Source: Daphnia carinata (lineage: Eukaryota; Arthropoda; Branchiopoda; Diplostraca; Daphniidae). Taken from it: a stretch of DNA of 64,000 bases. The DNA lies in contig NC_081337.1 of the NCBI RefSeq assembly GCF_022539665.2, positions 8,222,679 through 8,286,678 on the forward strand. The letters run 5' to 3'. Under the pieces are notes generated by a model. That model saw only the letters and a list, made by a program, of their open reading frames with translations. It was not told where the DNA came from and searched no databases. The position numbers were made by a program, and so were the translations under genes. The stretch's first letter is position 1. Each line of letters starts with the position of its first letter. Positions 13,601 through 22,947 of this stretch are shown here, in pieces.

Positions 13601-14012
13601 CGTCTGAGATTCAACATTGCCAATTAGGTGAAAATCGAGTTACTTGATAACAAGCACGTCCAAGATGTTGTACAACAACTTCAAAGGCTCCTGAATCATC
13701 TGACTACTTTCTACGATCAATGTCACCAACTGCTGGATGGGCAGCGTTTCTTTCCAATCGAAGTGGATTTATCTAAAGGTGCATTCACTTATGAATCTGT
13801 CAGCGGTTTGCTTCAGGTAATTACATGATTTAGTCTTCTAAAATGGCATTATTATGAATAATGGAAAAGTGGATTTCGTGTGACAATGTTTGTTTTATTA
13901 GTCCCAGGATGACGAAGAGCCAGAGGAATACAATGTGGCCGAGGAAGCTAAAGAAACATCCAATATAGTTAATAGCAGTGGTGAAAATCAACCTCTTATA
14001 TCAATGGACTGA
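10616..14012 (+). CDS. PICK1: PICK1 (PDZ and BAR domain scaffold, protein interacting with C kinase 1)
   Basis: Eleven exons join in frame: 10616-10662, 12129-12240, 12311-12441, 12516-12735, 12829-12880, 12957-13090, 13165-13272, 13336-13421, 13495-13558, 13628-13816 and 13902-14012. They encode 417 residues, against 415 for human PICK1. The acidic N-terminus (FFFEEDKM) leads into a PDZ domain with carboxylate-binding loop IGISIGGG and the diagnostic segment PYCPCLYIVQIFDNTPAA. The BAR/arfaptin domain follows, with KKVKHRLVENMSS, SRAILCNDSLLKRLE, KFEYLSYCLKVKEMDDEE and NYEYRLVLRCRQ. The C-terminus is acidic (DDEEPEEYN). In animals the protein dimerises through BAR, binds curved membranes and controls trafficking of receptors such as AMPA-type glutamate receptors. 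Intron 1 is unusually long (1466 bp) and holds a possible alternative first exon. Identification is very secure; the initiating exon is the only real uncertainty. Confidence 0.96.
11465..11652 (+). CDS. PICK1: Candidate alternative first exon of PICK1 inside intron 1
   Basis: An open frame in PICK1 intron 1 ends precisely at a consensus donor (CATCA|GTAAGTG at 11652/11653). The donor phase is 2, identical to that of the annotated first exon, so it would splice in frame to the exon at 12129 and join ENHQ to GMTITTG. From the ATG at 11465 it would supply 62 residues plus the split codon. They are Ser/Asn/Asp/Glu-rich and end in EDIEEEMRGFFWPENHQ, acidic and with an FF pair like the short N-terminus. 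The open frame extends further upstream to 11321, so it could be an internal exon. No transcript evidence is available. Confidence 0.4.
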
Positions 14013-14602
14013 AACAGGCGAATGAGCTCTTATTGGACGTAATTGCGATGCAGTGAAGTCCTGTTCTCTGTCCACGGTCATCCAAGACCAAAGAGAGTCC
14101 CGTGGTATATGTTTTTTAAACACTCCAATCAAATTCGTTATTACTGTTAAGGCTAATACTAACATCGGATAAGTACAGAGCTACGGAAGCCCGTCCGATA
14201 AAGTTCTAAATATATATTTAAAAAAGGAACTGGTCACTATTTGAATCCTGTTGTGGGACAGTTTCACGTTAGTACGACAAACGGGCATCGAAATTCAGTG
14301 CTTTAACTAAATAATCCCACGCTCAAAACATAGCTTAGCGCTGTAATTTTGAAATTTATGATGTCTGACGCCAACAAGTGAAATAAGGGCAGAGCCAATA
14401 TGAAGCCCACTTCTTATCAGTGGTTTCTGGTTTGTGAGGTGCTAAATTAGCTCATTGAACAAGCAAGTTCTATCCGTATAACTAAGATATAACTAAGTCG
14501 TGAGCAGCTGAAGTAAGACGTGCCAACTTAGAGAACCAGTGGAATCGTCACGTCTAAAAGCTATTACCAACATTTCTTCCTGTTTAAACCTTGCTTTTTA
14601 AA
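14013..14602. other. PICK1 3' region and spacer to Ly6 gene
   Basis: About 590 bases hold the presumed PICK1 3' UTR and the Ly6 gene promoter. No AATAAA hexamer, repeat or coding homology was seen here. Confidence 0.4.
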
Positions 14603-15175
14603 ATGGTTTTGATTTCCAAAATCTACGTTTCTTTGCTTATCGCTCTATTAACAAATTACGCTAACGGTAAGTCAAACTAAATGTCTTACCCGCTCGTTCA
14701 AATCGTAATAATTTGCGTTTTAAATCTAGGATTAAAGTGCCACTTTTGCACATCAAGCAATAGCATATACAATGAAAACTGTCAATATGGCACAAATACT
14801 CTTCCATCTGGTGACTGCCCTGCTGAGTTTACATCATGTGTTACAAGATACGCCGAAGATGCAACTGGTAAGCAATTTTCATAAACAAACGATGTAAATC
14901 TAGCACCTGAAACTACGTGTACTTTCAATTGTCGTAAAGGTGATGTCCACATCCTGCGAGACTGTAGCAGAAGAAATTATCTGGCGCCTTGGAACTACCC
15001 GATTGAAATGACCACATACTGTGATTTTGATAAGTGCAATGTTGGTTATGTGGGAGAATCGGGGTCCACAACTACTAGTAGAACTACTACTACCACTAGT
15101 AATTCTGCAATTGGTGGACAAAATACGATACCCATTTGGATTTTGGTTATTGCAACTGCACTTCGATATATCTGA
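14603..15175 (+). CDS. Small GPI-anchored Ly6/uPAR three-finger-fold protein
   Basis: Exons 14603-14666, 14730-14867 and 14904-15175 join in frame to give 157 residues. Residues 1-21 form a signal peptide (KIYVSLLIALLTNYANG), cleaved before GLKCHFC. The mature part carries ten cysteines, starts with the Ly6 signature C-x2-C and ends with CDFDKCN, the usual C-x4-CN end of a three-finger domain. A Ser/Thr-rich stalk follows (STTTSRTTTTTSNS), then a hydrophobic tail (IPIWILVIATAL) fitting a GPI-attachment signal. The architecture matches arthropod Ly6 proteins such as quiver/sleepless or boudin relatives, which act at the cell surface on channels or septate junctions. I cannot assign a specific orthologue. 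The introns are 63 and 36 bp; the 36-bp one is short for any animal intron, although its borders are GT-AG and keep the frame. Confidence 0.8.
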
Positions 15176-15363
15176 GTGCTAAAAAAATCGAAGAATACCT
15201 TCATCTCCGTACACCCAATAGTCAAATGTGAGGGGCAGTTGCCTTGCGAAATTGTTGCATAAACTAAAGCTCCACATCAACCAAGGCACCGAGAAGGAGT
15301 GCATATTAAAGGTGTAGTGTAGATAACACTTTTCCAAAATTCCCACCCAGCACTTTATTGCCT

Positions 15364-15369
15364 AATAAA
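15364..15369 (+). promoter_or_regulatory. Poly(A) signal AATAAA for the Ly6 gene
   Basis: A canonical AATAAA hexamer lies about 190 bases after the Ly6-type stop codon and no other gene intervenes on this strand. Assignment is by position only. Confidence 0.5.
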
Positions 15370-15849
15370 ATAGTTGCACCATTTCCGCAAATTTGAACTA
15401 ATATACAATGACGATTTTTTAAAATTACGATGGGCAAGATAACCTTTTGAGTTTCGACGAAAGAAAACTGAAATCTGGGTTTATATTATAAGGTGCTAAC
15501 TGTCGCTTTCATGTATCTAAAAAAAAGATACCGTTAATTATGGTGTCGAAGCTTGAGATTTCGTTTACCTCATGTTGCCAAATATGAAGTAGATTAAAGG
15601 GAATGATAAGAGTTATCGCAGTTACGTTTTATGATGGTTTGTGATTCGACCTGTTAGAAGGAATTAAGATGATGAAAAAAACCATGAATTTTAGGCAACA
15701 AATAGCACGTGAATGTGTTTCTGACTCCATCGTAGACGAAAGCTTTCTGTCTTTATTTTCTGACGCAATCGCGTCCCTGAATGATATCATTAAAAAACTT
15801 CCAAAAAGAAAAATATTCCTCATTGGAGCTCTACGAACCCAGAGTGAAT

Positions 15850-16420
15850 AGATAGCGTAGTGTAGCCAATGCAGTATATTTTTCTTTCCATAGCTACATA
15901 ACTTCTCGAGTAATTGGAATATATATCGCTTAAGCCGTCTGCTGGAGGCAATTGTAGTTGGGAAGCACTTTTAACCAATATAAGTGCAATGACAACTCTC
16001 TTAATATACACATCAGGCTTGCCAGATGTTGATATGATGATTAAAACGATGACTGTTAAGTGTGTACATCAATGAAAGCCCTTATAGTAAGAAACTCCGT
16101 ATATGGGTACACCATTCGGTTGCGATGGATTACCACAGATGAAAAAAGACCTTACAATTCTAGAGTTTGGTAGTTTGAGTGGAAGTGAAAAATACGAATG
16201 GCTTAAGCAGAAAATTTTATTCAATCGTTTAATATGAGCAACAGTTCAGCAGGATAACTACAGAATGCATGAGGTATTTTTTTTTACTCAGTTTTCACAG
16301 TGGTAGTGGCACTTACAATGCGCTTCTTCACTCGTGTCAGCAGTTTTCTGTGGTCGAACCTTAACATAATCTCAGCCAAAAATTTGAGAACTGTAGTCTT
16401 CTCCGGTTCCATTCCAGGTC
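15850..16420. repeat. Diverged third copy of the 16.6-18.6 kb repeat unit
   Basis: This stretch shares ordered blocks with the tandem unit downstream. Examples are GGAAGCACTTTTAACCAATA followed by TAAGTGCAAT near 15960, the AAACTCC-TATATGGGTACACCA block near 16090, the GGAAGTGAA block near 16180 and the ACTCAGTTTTCACAGT block near 16285. Order and orientation are the same but there are many substitutions and indels, so it is an older copy. Its boundaries are approximate. Confidence 0.55.
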
Positions 16421-16583
16421 GCGCACCTCCATAGCTGACCTCGATTAAAGACAAAAGCCGGTAGGCGGAAAGATGTACAGGTTTTCTTTATCTCAACGCC
16501 AGTTATACCCTACTAGCTTTACAAGGATTTTTTTACACATATCTCTGCCCTTGTTGAGAGAAGTGAGACGCTAGAGACTTCGA

Positions 16584-18657
16584 CTACACTAACAGATAGC
16601 TCATTGGACCGTTTCTACTATTCCAAACCGGGATTAAAATTTTGCATTCGAAACACTAAGCAACCTCAACTTCCATTCAGCCCTATCAAAAGCTAGATTG
16701 TAAGGACATTCTTTCCCTATAGTTATCCTATAGAATCCATTTGCGAACCCAAAAATAGAATTTTCCATTAAAGCGCGTATAGAACTTCCATTGGTAATAC
16801 ACTCCACCCACGTCGCCTTCTTCCTTCTGCTGTAAGTAAATGTTGAGATGTTGGCAAGCACTTTTAACGAATATAAGTGCAATACCATTATTCTCTTCAA
16901 TACTCACATGCTTAGAGGATGAAAACGATTGGAATAGCGTGTACGCGAACGAAAGCCATTACGCGTGATAGTGAAAAACTCCATTTATGGGTACGCCAAT
17001 CAATTCCATTGCATTACCACAAGAAAAAGGCATGCTTACCAGTCTAGGGTTTGATAGTCCATGCGGAAGTGAAGTATGCGGAGAGCCTAATACAAAATTT
17101 TTATTCAATAGTGGAAAGGAGCAACTGTCCAATGGGCTAACTCCAGTTTATCTGCAGTCTCTTTTGACTCAGTTTTTCTCAGTAAGAATGGCAATTATTA
17201 TGCACTTGTTGGCTTTCTTCGGGAATTTTCTCTGATACAATCTTGCCACGATCTCAACAGTATGGGCGACACGCAGGGATCAAATTTACAGCGATGCAAT
17301 TTTGAACCCTATAAGCTAGAGAAAACTGGTGCTTTGTGGAGCTGAATCAGCGCTGAATCAAGTTGGTTTCCGATATCCCCTTTGAACAACAACTTCTCAG
17401 TTTGTAGGGTCTTCATTAGAAGCCTCCACCGCCTCAGTTTAATCAACGCTGAATCACGTAGATTCCCGATTTCTCCTTTGAACACCAACTTCCCAGTGAC
17501 TACATTGGAAGTTTTCACTGCTTCAGGTTGATTAGCGCCGAATGACGTTGATTTCCAATATCCCTTTTGAACAACAACTTTTCAGTTTAAGGTTATCATT
17601 GCAAGCTTCCACTGCCTCAGTATAAACAACGTTGAATCACGTAGAATTCCAATTTTTCCTTTGAACACTAACTTCCCAGTGTCTTCATTAGAAGTCTCTA
17701 CTGCCTCAGGTTGATCAGCGCTGAATCACGTTGGTTTCCGATATCCCCTTTGAAAACCAACCTCTCAGTTTAGTGTCTTCATTGGAAGTCTCCTCCGCCT
17801 CAGTTTGATCAGCGCTGAACCCGGTAGGTTCCCGGTTTTCCGATGACACACCAACTTTCCAGTTTAAGGTCTTCATTGGAATTACACTAACGGATAGGTC
17901 ATTGGACAGTTTCTACTATTCCAACCGGGATTAAAATTTTGCATTCGAAACACTAAGCAACCTCAACTTCCATTCAGCCCTATCAAAAGCTAGATTGTAA
18001 GGACATTCTTTCCCTATAGTTATCCTATGGAATCCATTTGCGAACCCAAAAATAGAATTTTCCATTAAAGCGCGTATAGAACTTGCATTGGTAATACACT
18101 CCACCCACGTCGCCTTCTTCCTTCTGCTGTAAGTAACTGTTGAGATGTTGGCAAGCACTTTTAACGAATATAAGTGCAATACCATTATTCTCTTCAATAC
18201 TCACATGCTTAGAGGATGAAAACGATTGGAATAGCGTGTACGCGAACGAAAGCCATTACGCGTGATAGTGAAAAACTCCATTTATGGGTACGCCAATCAA
18301 TTCCATTGCATTACCACAAGAAAAAGGCATGCTTACCAGTCTAGAGTTTGATAGTCCATGCGGAAGTGAAGTATGCGGAGAGCCTAATACAAAATTTTTA
18401 TTCAATAGTGGAAAGGAGCAACTGTCCAATGGGCTAACTCCAGTTTATCTGCAGTCTCTTTTGACTCAGTTTTTCTCAGTAAGAATGGCAAGTATTATGC
18501 ACTTGTTGGCTTTCTTCGGGAATTTTCTCTGATACAATCTTGCCACGATCTCAACAGAATGGGCGACACGCAGGGATCAAATTTACAGCGATGCAATTTT
18601 GAACCCTATAAGCTAGAGAAAACTGGTGATTTGTGGAGCTGAATCAGCGCTGAATCA
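16584..18657. repeat. Recent tandem segmental duplication, ~1.3-kb unit, two copies
   Basis: Copy one starts near 16584 and copy two near 17883, an offset of 1297-1299 bases. The sequence is almost identical from the TCATTGGA block through the block ending AGAGAAAACTGG and TTTGTGGAGCTGAATCAGCG. Corresponding open frames match (16634-16900 with 17931-18197 on minus; 16987-17235 with 18284-18532 on plus), differing at only a few residues. I do not recognise either reading frame. The match of both strands' frames simply reflects DNA identity, so coding potential is unproven. Differences are single-base changes and one-base indels, which indicates a young duplication. Confidence 0.85.
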
Positions 18658-18910
18658 CGTTGGTTTCCGATATCCCCTTTGAAAACCAACTTCTCAGTTT
18701 AGTGTCTTCATTGGAAGTTTCCATCGTCTCATTTTGATCAGCGCTGAATCAAGTAGGTTCCCGGTTTTCCTATGACACACCAACTTTCCAGTTTAATGTC
18801 TTCATTGGAAGTCTCCATTGTCTCAGTTTGATCAGCGCTGAATCAAGTAGGTTCCCGATTTTCCCATGACACACAACGTTGGTTTTCGATTTTCCCATTG
18901 GACACGAACA
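17330..18910. repeat. ~93-bp minisatellite clusters (17.33-17.88 kb and 18.64-18.90 kb)
   Basis: A motif of the form CAGCGCTGAATCACGTTGG, then TTTCCGATATCCCCTTTGA, then CCAACTTCTCAGTTTA and TCTTCATTGGAAGTCTCC recurs with a spacing of about 90-95 bases. About six units occur in the first cluster and three in the second. Neighbouring units alternate between a GTTGGTTTCC and a GTAGGTTCCC version, which suggests a two-unit higher-order period. Each cluster sits at the end of a copy of the 1.3-kb duplication. Confidence 0.7.
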
Positions 18911-19066
18911 GTATAATGCCAGCATGTAAAAATGAAAGATTTTCTGAATGTGTTTTTCCATTAGTATCTTCCTTCTCATTCTGTTTTCTGTTTTTTTTTT
19001 AATTTTTCAAGTATTGAAATTGGTCTTTCAAACAGCTGGATTATTCACAGTGCAAACTCTTTGTTG

Positions 19067-22000
19067 CTATCGGATTAATGCTTGCAGTTTTCTTTTGGTC
19101 GCCATACAGATGTTCATTATTTTCTTGTATTTTTTAGGCTTTTTTGTCGGTATGGGTTCCCAAACGTATCCACATACCATACACCTTTCGAATCGTTGTT
19201 TAAAGGATAGTTTTGGATTCCTTGTTCCTCGTTTGCAATATCGAACCGTACCAAATATAGAATTAAAGTCGAGGCGTAGCAAGGGAAACCAATTTGCTCC
19301 AATTACGGCAAGAGAAGCGGTACACGACGGTACACGACCAAATACGTACAATGGTAAAACGTATTTTTGACCAGAATACACCACGTTTACAAAGCATAGT
19401 CCTTTCGTCGTTATTCGTCCTCCACCCCTTGTTAATAAGACCAACTTCTTTGGTTCTAGTTTTGGTTTCCCTAAACGTTTCCATACATCCCTACCTATAA
19501 TCGATAGAGAAGACCCGTTATCTACCATCATTTTTGTGTCCACGCCATTCACGCTTACTCTGACGTAAAATTCTTGAGTGGTACAACAGGTTAATAATTC
19601 TTGGGCCAACTTCCTCGTATTTTCAGTATCTTCTCGAAAATCTATTGTCATTGGCTTCACAACCTTGTTCCAGTCCAAGTTTAGACTGGGGATCCAGCTT
19701 CGCCCTATAAAATTATAATGGTTCGAATCGCTAAACACTAGCAGTGGCAAACGAAGCATGTGTTGGCCATTTTGCACATTGGCCATAAATTTGCCCAATA
19801 ACTTGATGTTCTTCCCCCCAAAGAGACCTGCCAAATCGAATTCGACAGGCTCTAAGCTAGGTTTTCCCATTTCATTCCAAATGTCGGTGGTAATGGCCGA
19901 ATGATGGATGCCGGAATGAAAATACATGTTCAGTTTTACTTCATTGATCTCTAACTGGATCACTGGCCGTTTAGGGTTGGCTGGTAGCTGAAGAAACGTT
20001 TCGTCAAACAGTTCGGTTTCCTTATTACGTATAGTTGCTGTTGGATCCACTACTGGATTGCTTGTATCGAGGCTTCCTGCCAACTCACTTTCATTAACGT
20101 TTTCACATTTCGGAATCGCGCTCTTGGGCGCACTCGCTCCATGAGTTTCTACTTCGGCGTTATGATCACGATATAGCTCTTCTGGTGGCAGGCATCCATC
20201 AGCGGCCTCTGGTTGCATTTCAGACATTATGGAAGTATTCTCTTTCTGGTCAAGTCTAGCCTTAGCAATGGGTACGGGATCCCAAACCTGTTCACATATT
20301 TGACATGTTTCTTTTGGATCCTTAAAAGGGGTTTTGGGTTCTGTAAAAAAATACCTCCGAAGAAATTTGTTCAGTTTTGTTCGCTTCTGTGCATTTGATT
20401 GCCGATTTTCACTTCTTCTTTTACAGTATTTAATCGCCCCAAAAATATAATTAAAATCAAGCGGTAACGCTTGAAACCAATCAGTTCCAAGTATCGCACT
20501 GGAATCGGTATGCTTACTACGCTTCAGTACACCCAGTCGTAAGATGCGTATCTGGCCAGAATATTCTATTTTGACTGTGCATCTTCCCTCTTCTAATATC
20601 CGTTTTCCGTTTAGTTCTTCTAAAATCTTTTTACTTAATTGTATCTGGGGCCTTCCTAATTTTGTCCATATATCGTGACCGATAAAAGATCGAAAGTACC
20701 AGGTGTTTACCATCATTTTTATTGGCACACCATTCATAGTTACGTTGATGAAAGATGCTTGGCTGTTACAGGAGGATTTCAATTCCAAAGCCAACTCCCT
20801 AGAAGTTTCAGTGTTTTCTCGAAAGCAGATATTGGCAGGATTGAAAAACGTATTCCAGTCTAGGTTAAGACAACAAAGCCACCTTCTTCCAAGGACATTT
20901 GCGTATGAATTTGGGTTGCTTTCCACTAGCAGTGGCAGACGAAATATCCGTTGGCCGTATTGCACTTCTGCATTAAGTTTTCCAATTATCGTTAAGGGTT
21001 TACCCGCAACACCAACCGCCACACCAATGTTGGTAGGCCCTAGTTTAGGTTTACCCATGATTTGCCATGTATACTGGGTAATCGATGACTCACCAGAGCC
21101 GGAATCAACTTTCATGTTCACCAATTGATTATTGATTTTCAATTGCAGCCAGTATGGTGCGTTAGGGTTGCGTGGGAGCTCTCGAAATTTCTCATTAGAT
21201 ACTTCTTTCTTTCGGGTCTTTTCGGGTTCATTTGTCGTTTGATCGACAGTTATATTTGTTGCGCCGATTTTTCTGTCAAACCGATTTTCATCGAAGTTTT
21301 TGCACTTTAACGACGCACTTTCGTTTGCACCCTCCATAGGCTTTGCACAAATTTTGTTAGGTTCAACAATTTTGGGACTAGCTTTCACTGCATCCGTGCT
21401 CACTTCTGATACTCGTATTTTTGGGTCGTTGGTCTCTTCTACATTTTCATCATTACGAGATGTACTTCGGCGATGAATGAACTTGGTGGATTTCCACCAA
21501 CTTTTCTTCTTGTGTCCATCTCGCTGCTGTCTGGTATCGCTAGAAAAAGTTTTCATTTTCCCGGTTTTGGATGAAAAAAATTTCCACCACCTTTTTTTCT
21601 CTGCTTTGAGGGGCTCTTCATTTTCAATACCAGGGACGGCATCTGGGTTCTTGATCTCGATTTTTGTAGTTTTTTCTGGTGGCTTAGGTGCACATGCTTC
21701 CGGTACGGCCCTGTGACAAAGCTCCTCTGGTGTCACTAAGCCGTCAGCGGCTCCTGTTTGTTTAACATTACACGAGGTATTTCTGTGTTTCAGGAAATTC
21801 GCAAAATTCCTCCGTCCATGCTTCTTATCTGCAACGTGTGGCTGCTCTTCGGTGTCGTCAAAAACAGGTTTCACTTTCACGTTTTTGGACGAACTGAATT
21901 TCCACCATTTTTTTTTCTCAGTTCTGGTGGCATCTGGGTTTGTAGTATCATTGACAGTTTCTGGGTTTTCCTTTTTGTTTTCTTCGGTCTTTTCTGTTGG

Positions 22001-22414
22001 CTTTAATGTGTTTGCAACGTGTGGCTGCTCTTCGGTGTCGTCAAAAACAGGTTTCACTTTCACGTTTTTGGACGAACTGAATTTCCACCATTTTTTTTTC
22101 TCAGTTCTGGTGGCATCTGGGTTTGTAGTATCATTGACAGTTTCTGGGTTTTCCTTTTTGTTTTCTTCGGTCTTTTCTGGTGGCTTTAATGTGTTTGTCG
22201 CGTCTAGATGACCAGTAGAATTCTTTGTTTTATCATTGTTTGATGTCCTGTGCCTGTTTGTTAACTTTGAGAAAATTGTACTTCTTTTTTTGCTTTTCTT
22301 TCCAGGTTCGGCCTTTTGAAGAACTTCCTTCTTATTCCAGGTTTCAGTACTGGGAGCATGGGTCATTAGAGGCACCCTCTGCTCTGGTTTATCTTCTTGC
22401 TTTTTACTATGCAT
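19067..22414 (-). CDS. Four-domain retropepsin-like (retroelement aspartic protease-derived) protein
   Basis: This uninterrupted ORF of 1115 codons has no obvious intron. Residues 1-400 are charged and low-complexity, with two near-identical 61-residue repeats (about 74-134 and 135-195) and recurring KKxWWKF motifs. Four segments share the retropepsin layout: about 417-525 (motif VDSGS at 436), 553-660 (VNTWY at 569), 816-925 (FHSGI at 832) and 949-1060 (VDNGS at 964). Each ends with the hydrophobic-Gly-x-x-Trp signature (LGRRWL, ILGTDWF, IGRSWI, IGANWF) typical of Ty3/gypsy-type proteases. No domain has the canonical D-T/S-G followed by a complete normal loop except possibly the first (DSG). 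A C-x2-C-x2-V-W-x-P-x-P motif follows each pair of domains (704 and 1078). Pairs one and two are therefore a duplicated A-B unit with linker. No reverse transcriptase, integrase or LTR is visible nearby. Function unknown; domestication is inferred. Confidence 0.75.
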   Translation of the reverse strand: MHSKKQEDKPEQRVPLMTHAPSTETWNKKEVLQKAEPGKKSKKRSTIFSKLTNRHRTSNNDKTKNSTGHLDATNTLKPPEKTEENKKENPETVNDTTNPDATRTEKKKWWKFSSSKNVKVKPVFDDTEEQPHVANTLKPTEKTEENKKENPETVNDTTNPDATRTEKKKWWKFSSSKNVKVKPVFDDTEEQPHVADKKHGRRNFANFLKHRNTSCNVKQTGAADGLVTPEELCHRAVPEACAPKPPEKTTKIEIKNPDAVPGIENEEPLKAEKKRWWKFFSSKTGKMKTFSSDTRQQRDGHKKKSWWKSTKFIHRRSTSRNDENVEETNDPKIRVSEVSTDAVKASPKIVEPNKICAKPMEGANESASLKCKNFDENRFDRKIGATNITVDQTTNEPEKTRKKEVSNEKFRELPRNPNAPYWLQLKINNQLVNMKVDSGSGESSITQYTWQIMGKPKLGPTNIGVAVGVAGKPLTIIGKLNAEVQYGQRIFRLPLLVESNPNSYANVLGRRWLCCLNLDWNTFFNPANICFRENTETSRELALELKSSCNSQASFINVTMNGVPIKMMVNTWYFRSFIGHDIWTKLGRPQIQLSKKILEELNGKRILEEGRCTVKIEYSGQIRILRLGVLKRSKHTDSSAILGTDWFQALPLDFNYIFGAIKYCKRRSENRQSNAQKRTKLNKFLRRYFFTEPKTPFKDPKETCQICEQVWDPVPIAKARLDQKENTSIMSEMQPEAADGCLPPEELYRDHNAEVETHGASAPKSAIPKCENVNESELAGSLDTSNPVVDPTATIRNKETELFDETFLQLPANPKRPVIQLEINEVKLNMYFHSGIHHSAITTDIWNEMGKPSLEPVEFDLAGLFGGKNIKLLGKFMANVQNGQHMLRLPLLVFSDSNHYNFIGRSWIPSLNLDWNKVVKPMTIDFREDTENTRKLAQELLTCCTTQEFYVRVSVNGVDTKMMVDNGSSLSIIGRDVWKRLGKPKLEPKKLVLLTRGGGRITTKGLCFVNVVYSGQKYVLPLYVFGRVPSCTASLAVIGANWFPLLRLDFNSIFGTVRYCKRGTRNPKLSFKQRFERCMVCGYVWEPIPTKKPKKYKKIMNICMATKRKLQALIR
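21830..22195 (-). repeat. 183-bp near-perfect direct repeat inside the retropepsin-like ORF
   Basis: Two adjacent 183-bp units (22195-22013 and 22012-21830) encode 61 residues each and differ, as far as I can see, at one base (Pro versus Thr in the KPPEK/KPTEK motif). The repeat length is a multiple of three, so the frame is kept. Such high identity implies very recent duplication or gene conversion. Confidence 0.85.
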
Positions 22415-22947
22415 TCCAAGTCCAAATTTCTGTTTACTTGTAGATTGAAAGGCGGCGAAATGGAAGTTTTATGCAAACTCATTGCAGAACGGAAATGGCA
22501 TGCAAGAATTTCAACTGTTATTCTTATGTGAGTTCGAAAAGTTGTATAGTTATTATTAGAAACTCCTTTCTCCTTTATTTTCACACCTATTTCATTATAA
22601 GTGAACAAGATTCGTAAAGCGATGGAATAAAAAACTAAAAAGAAACTCATTTTAACTCCGAAGGGATTCACGTAACCACCTTTCTGACTCTTACGAAACA
22701 TTATGCGGAATGATAGGGTAAAACGTGTTCTATAAGCTGCTCGGATTCCTCTAGGTATTCCGTACACCTGGTGGCGCTGTTTAACTTAACTTTACTTGGC
22801 CAAACGGACAATTTTAGCGTGCTGAAGCCTGCCATACTCGTCTGCTAGATAGTAACATCATCCCTTTGCAGTTATGGCAATCTCGACGAAAGCACGCGTA
22901 AAAGCCAAAACGACCCTAAACTGAAAATTGTAAATGCTCATAAAAGG
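22415..22947. other. Spacer between retropepsin-like ORF and RRP1 pseudogene
   Basis: About 530 bases hold the presumed promoter of the minus-strand retropepsin-like ORF. Nothing else was recognised. The plus-strand sequence from about 22874 may preserve degraded N-terminal RRP1 codons (Lys-rich, then IVNAHKRM). Confidence 0.35.

Noticed and set aside
16634-18532. Paired ORFs of 88 and 82 codons in the tandem duplication as protein genes
   Set aside because: Identity between copies is at DNA level and both strands are open. No splice structure, signal or family was recognised, so I list only the repeat.
19067-22443. Plus-strand ORFs rich in Phe/Ser/Val opposite the retropepsin-like ORF
   Set aside because: They are antisense shadows of the charged repeats (Lys/Glu codons read as Phe/Leu/Ser).
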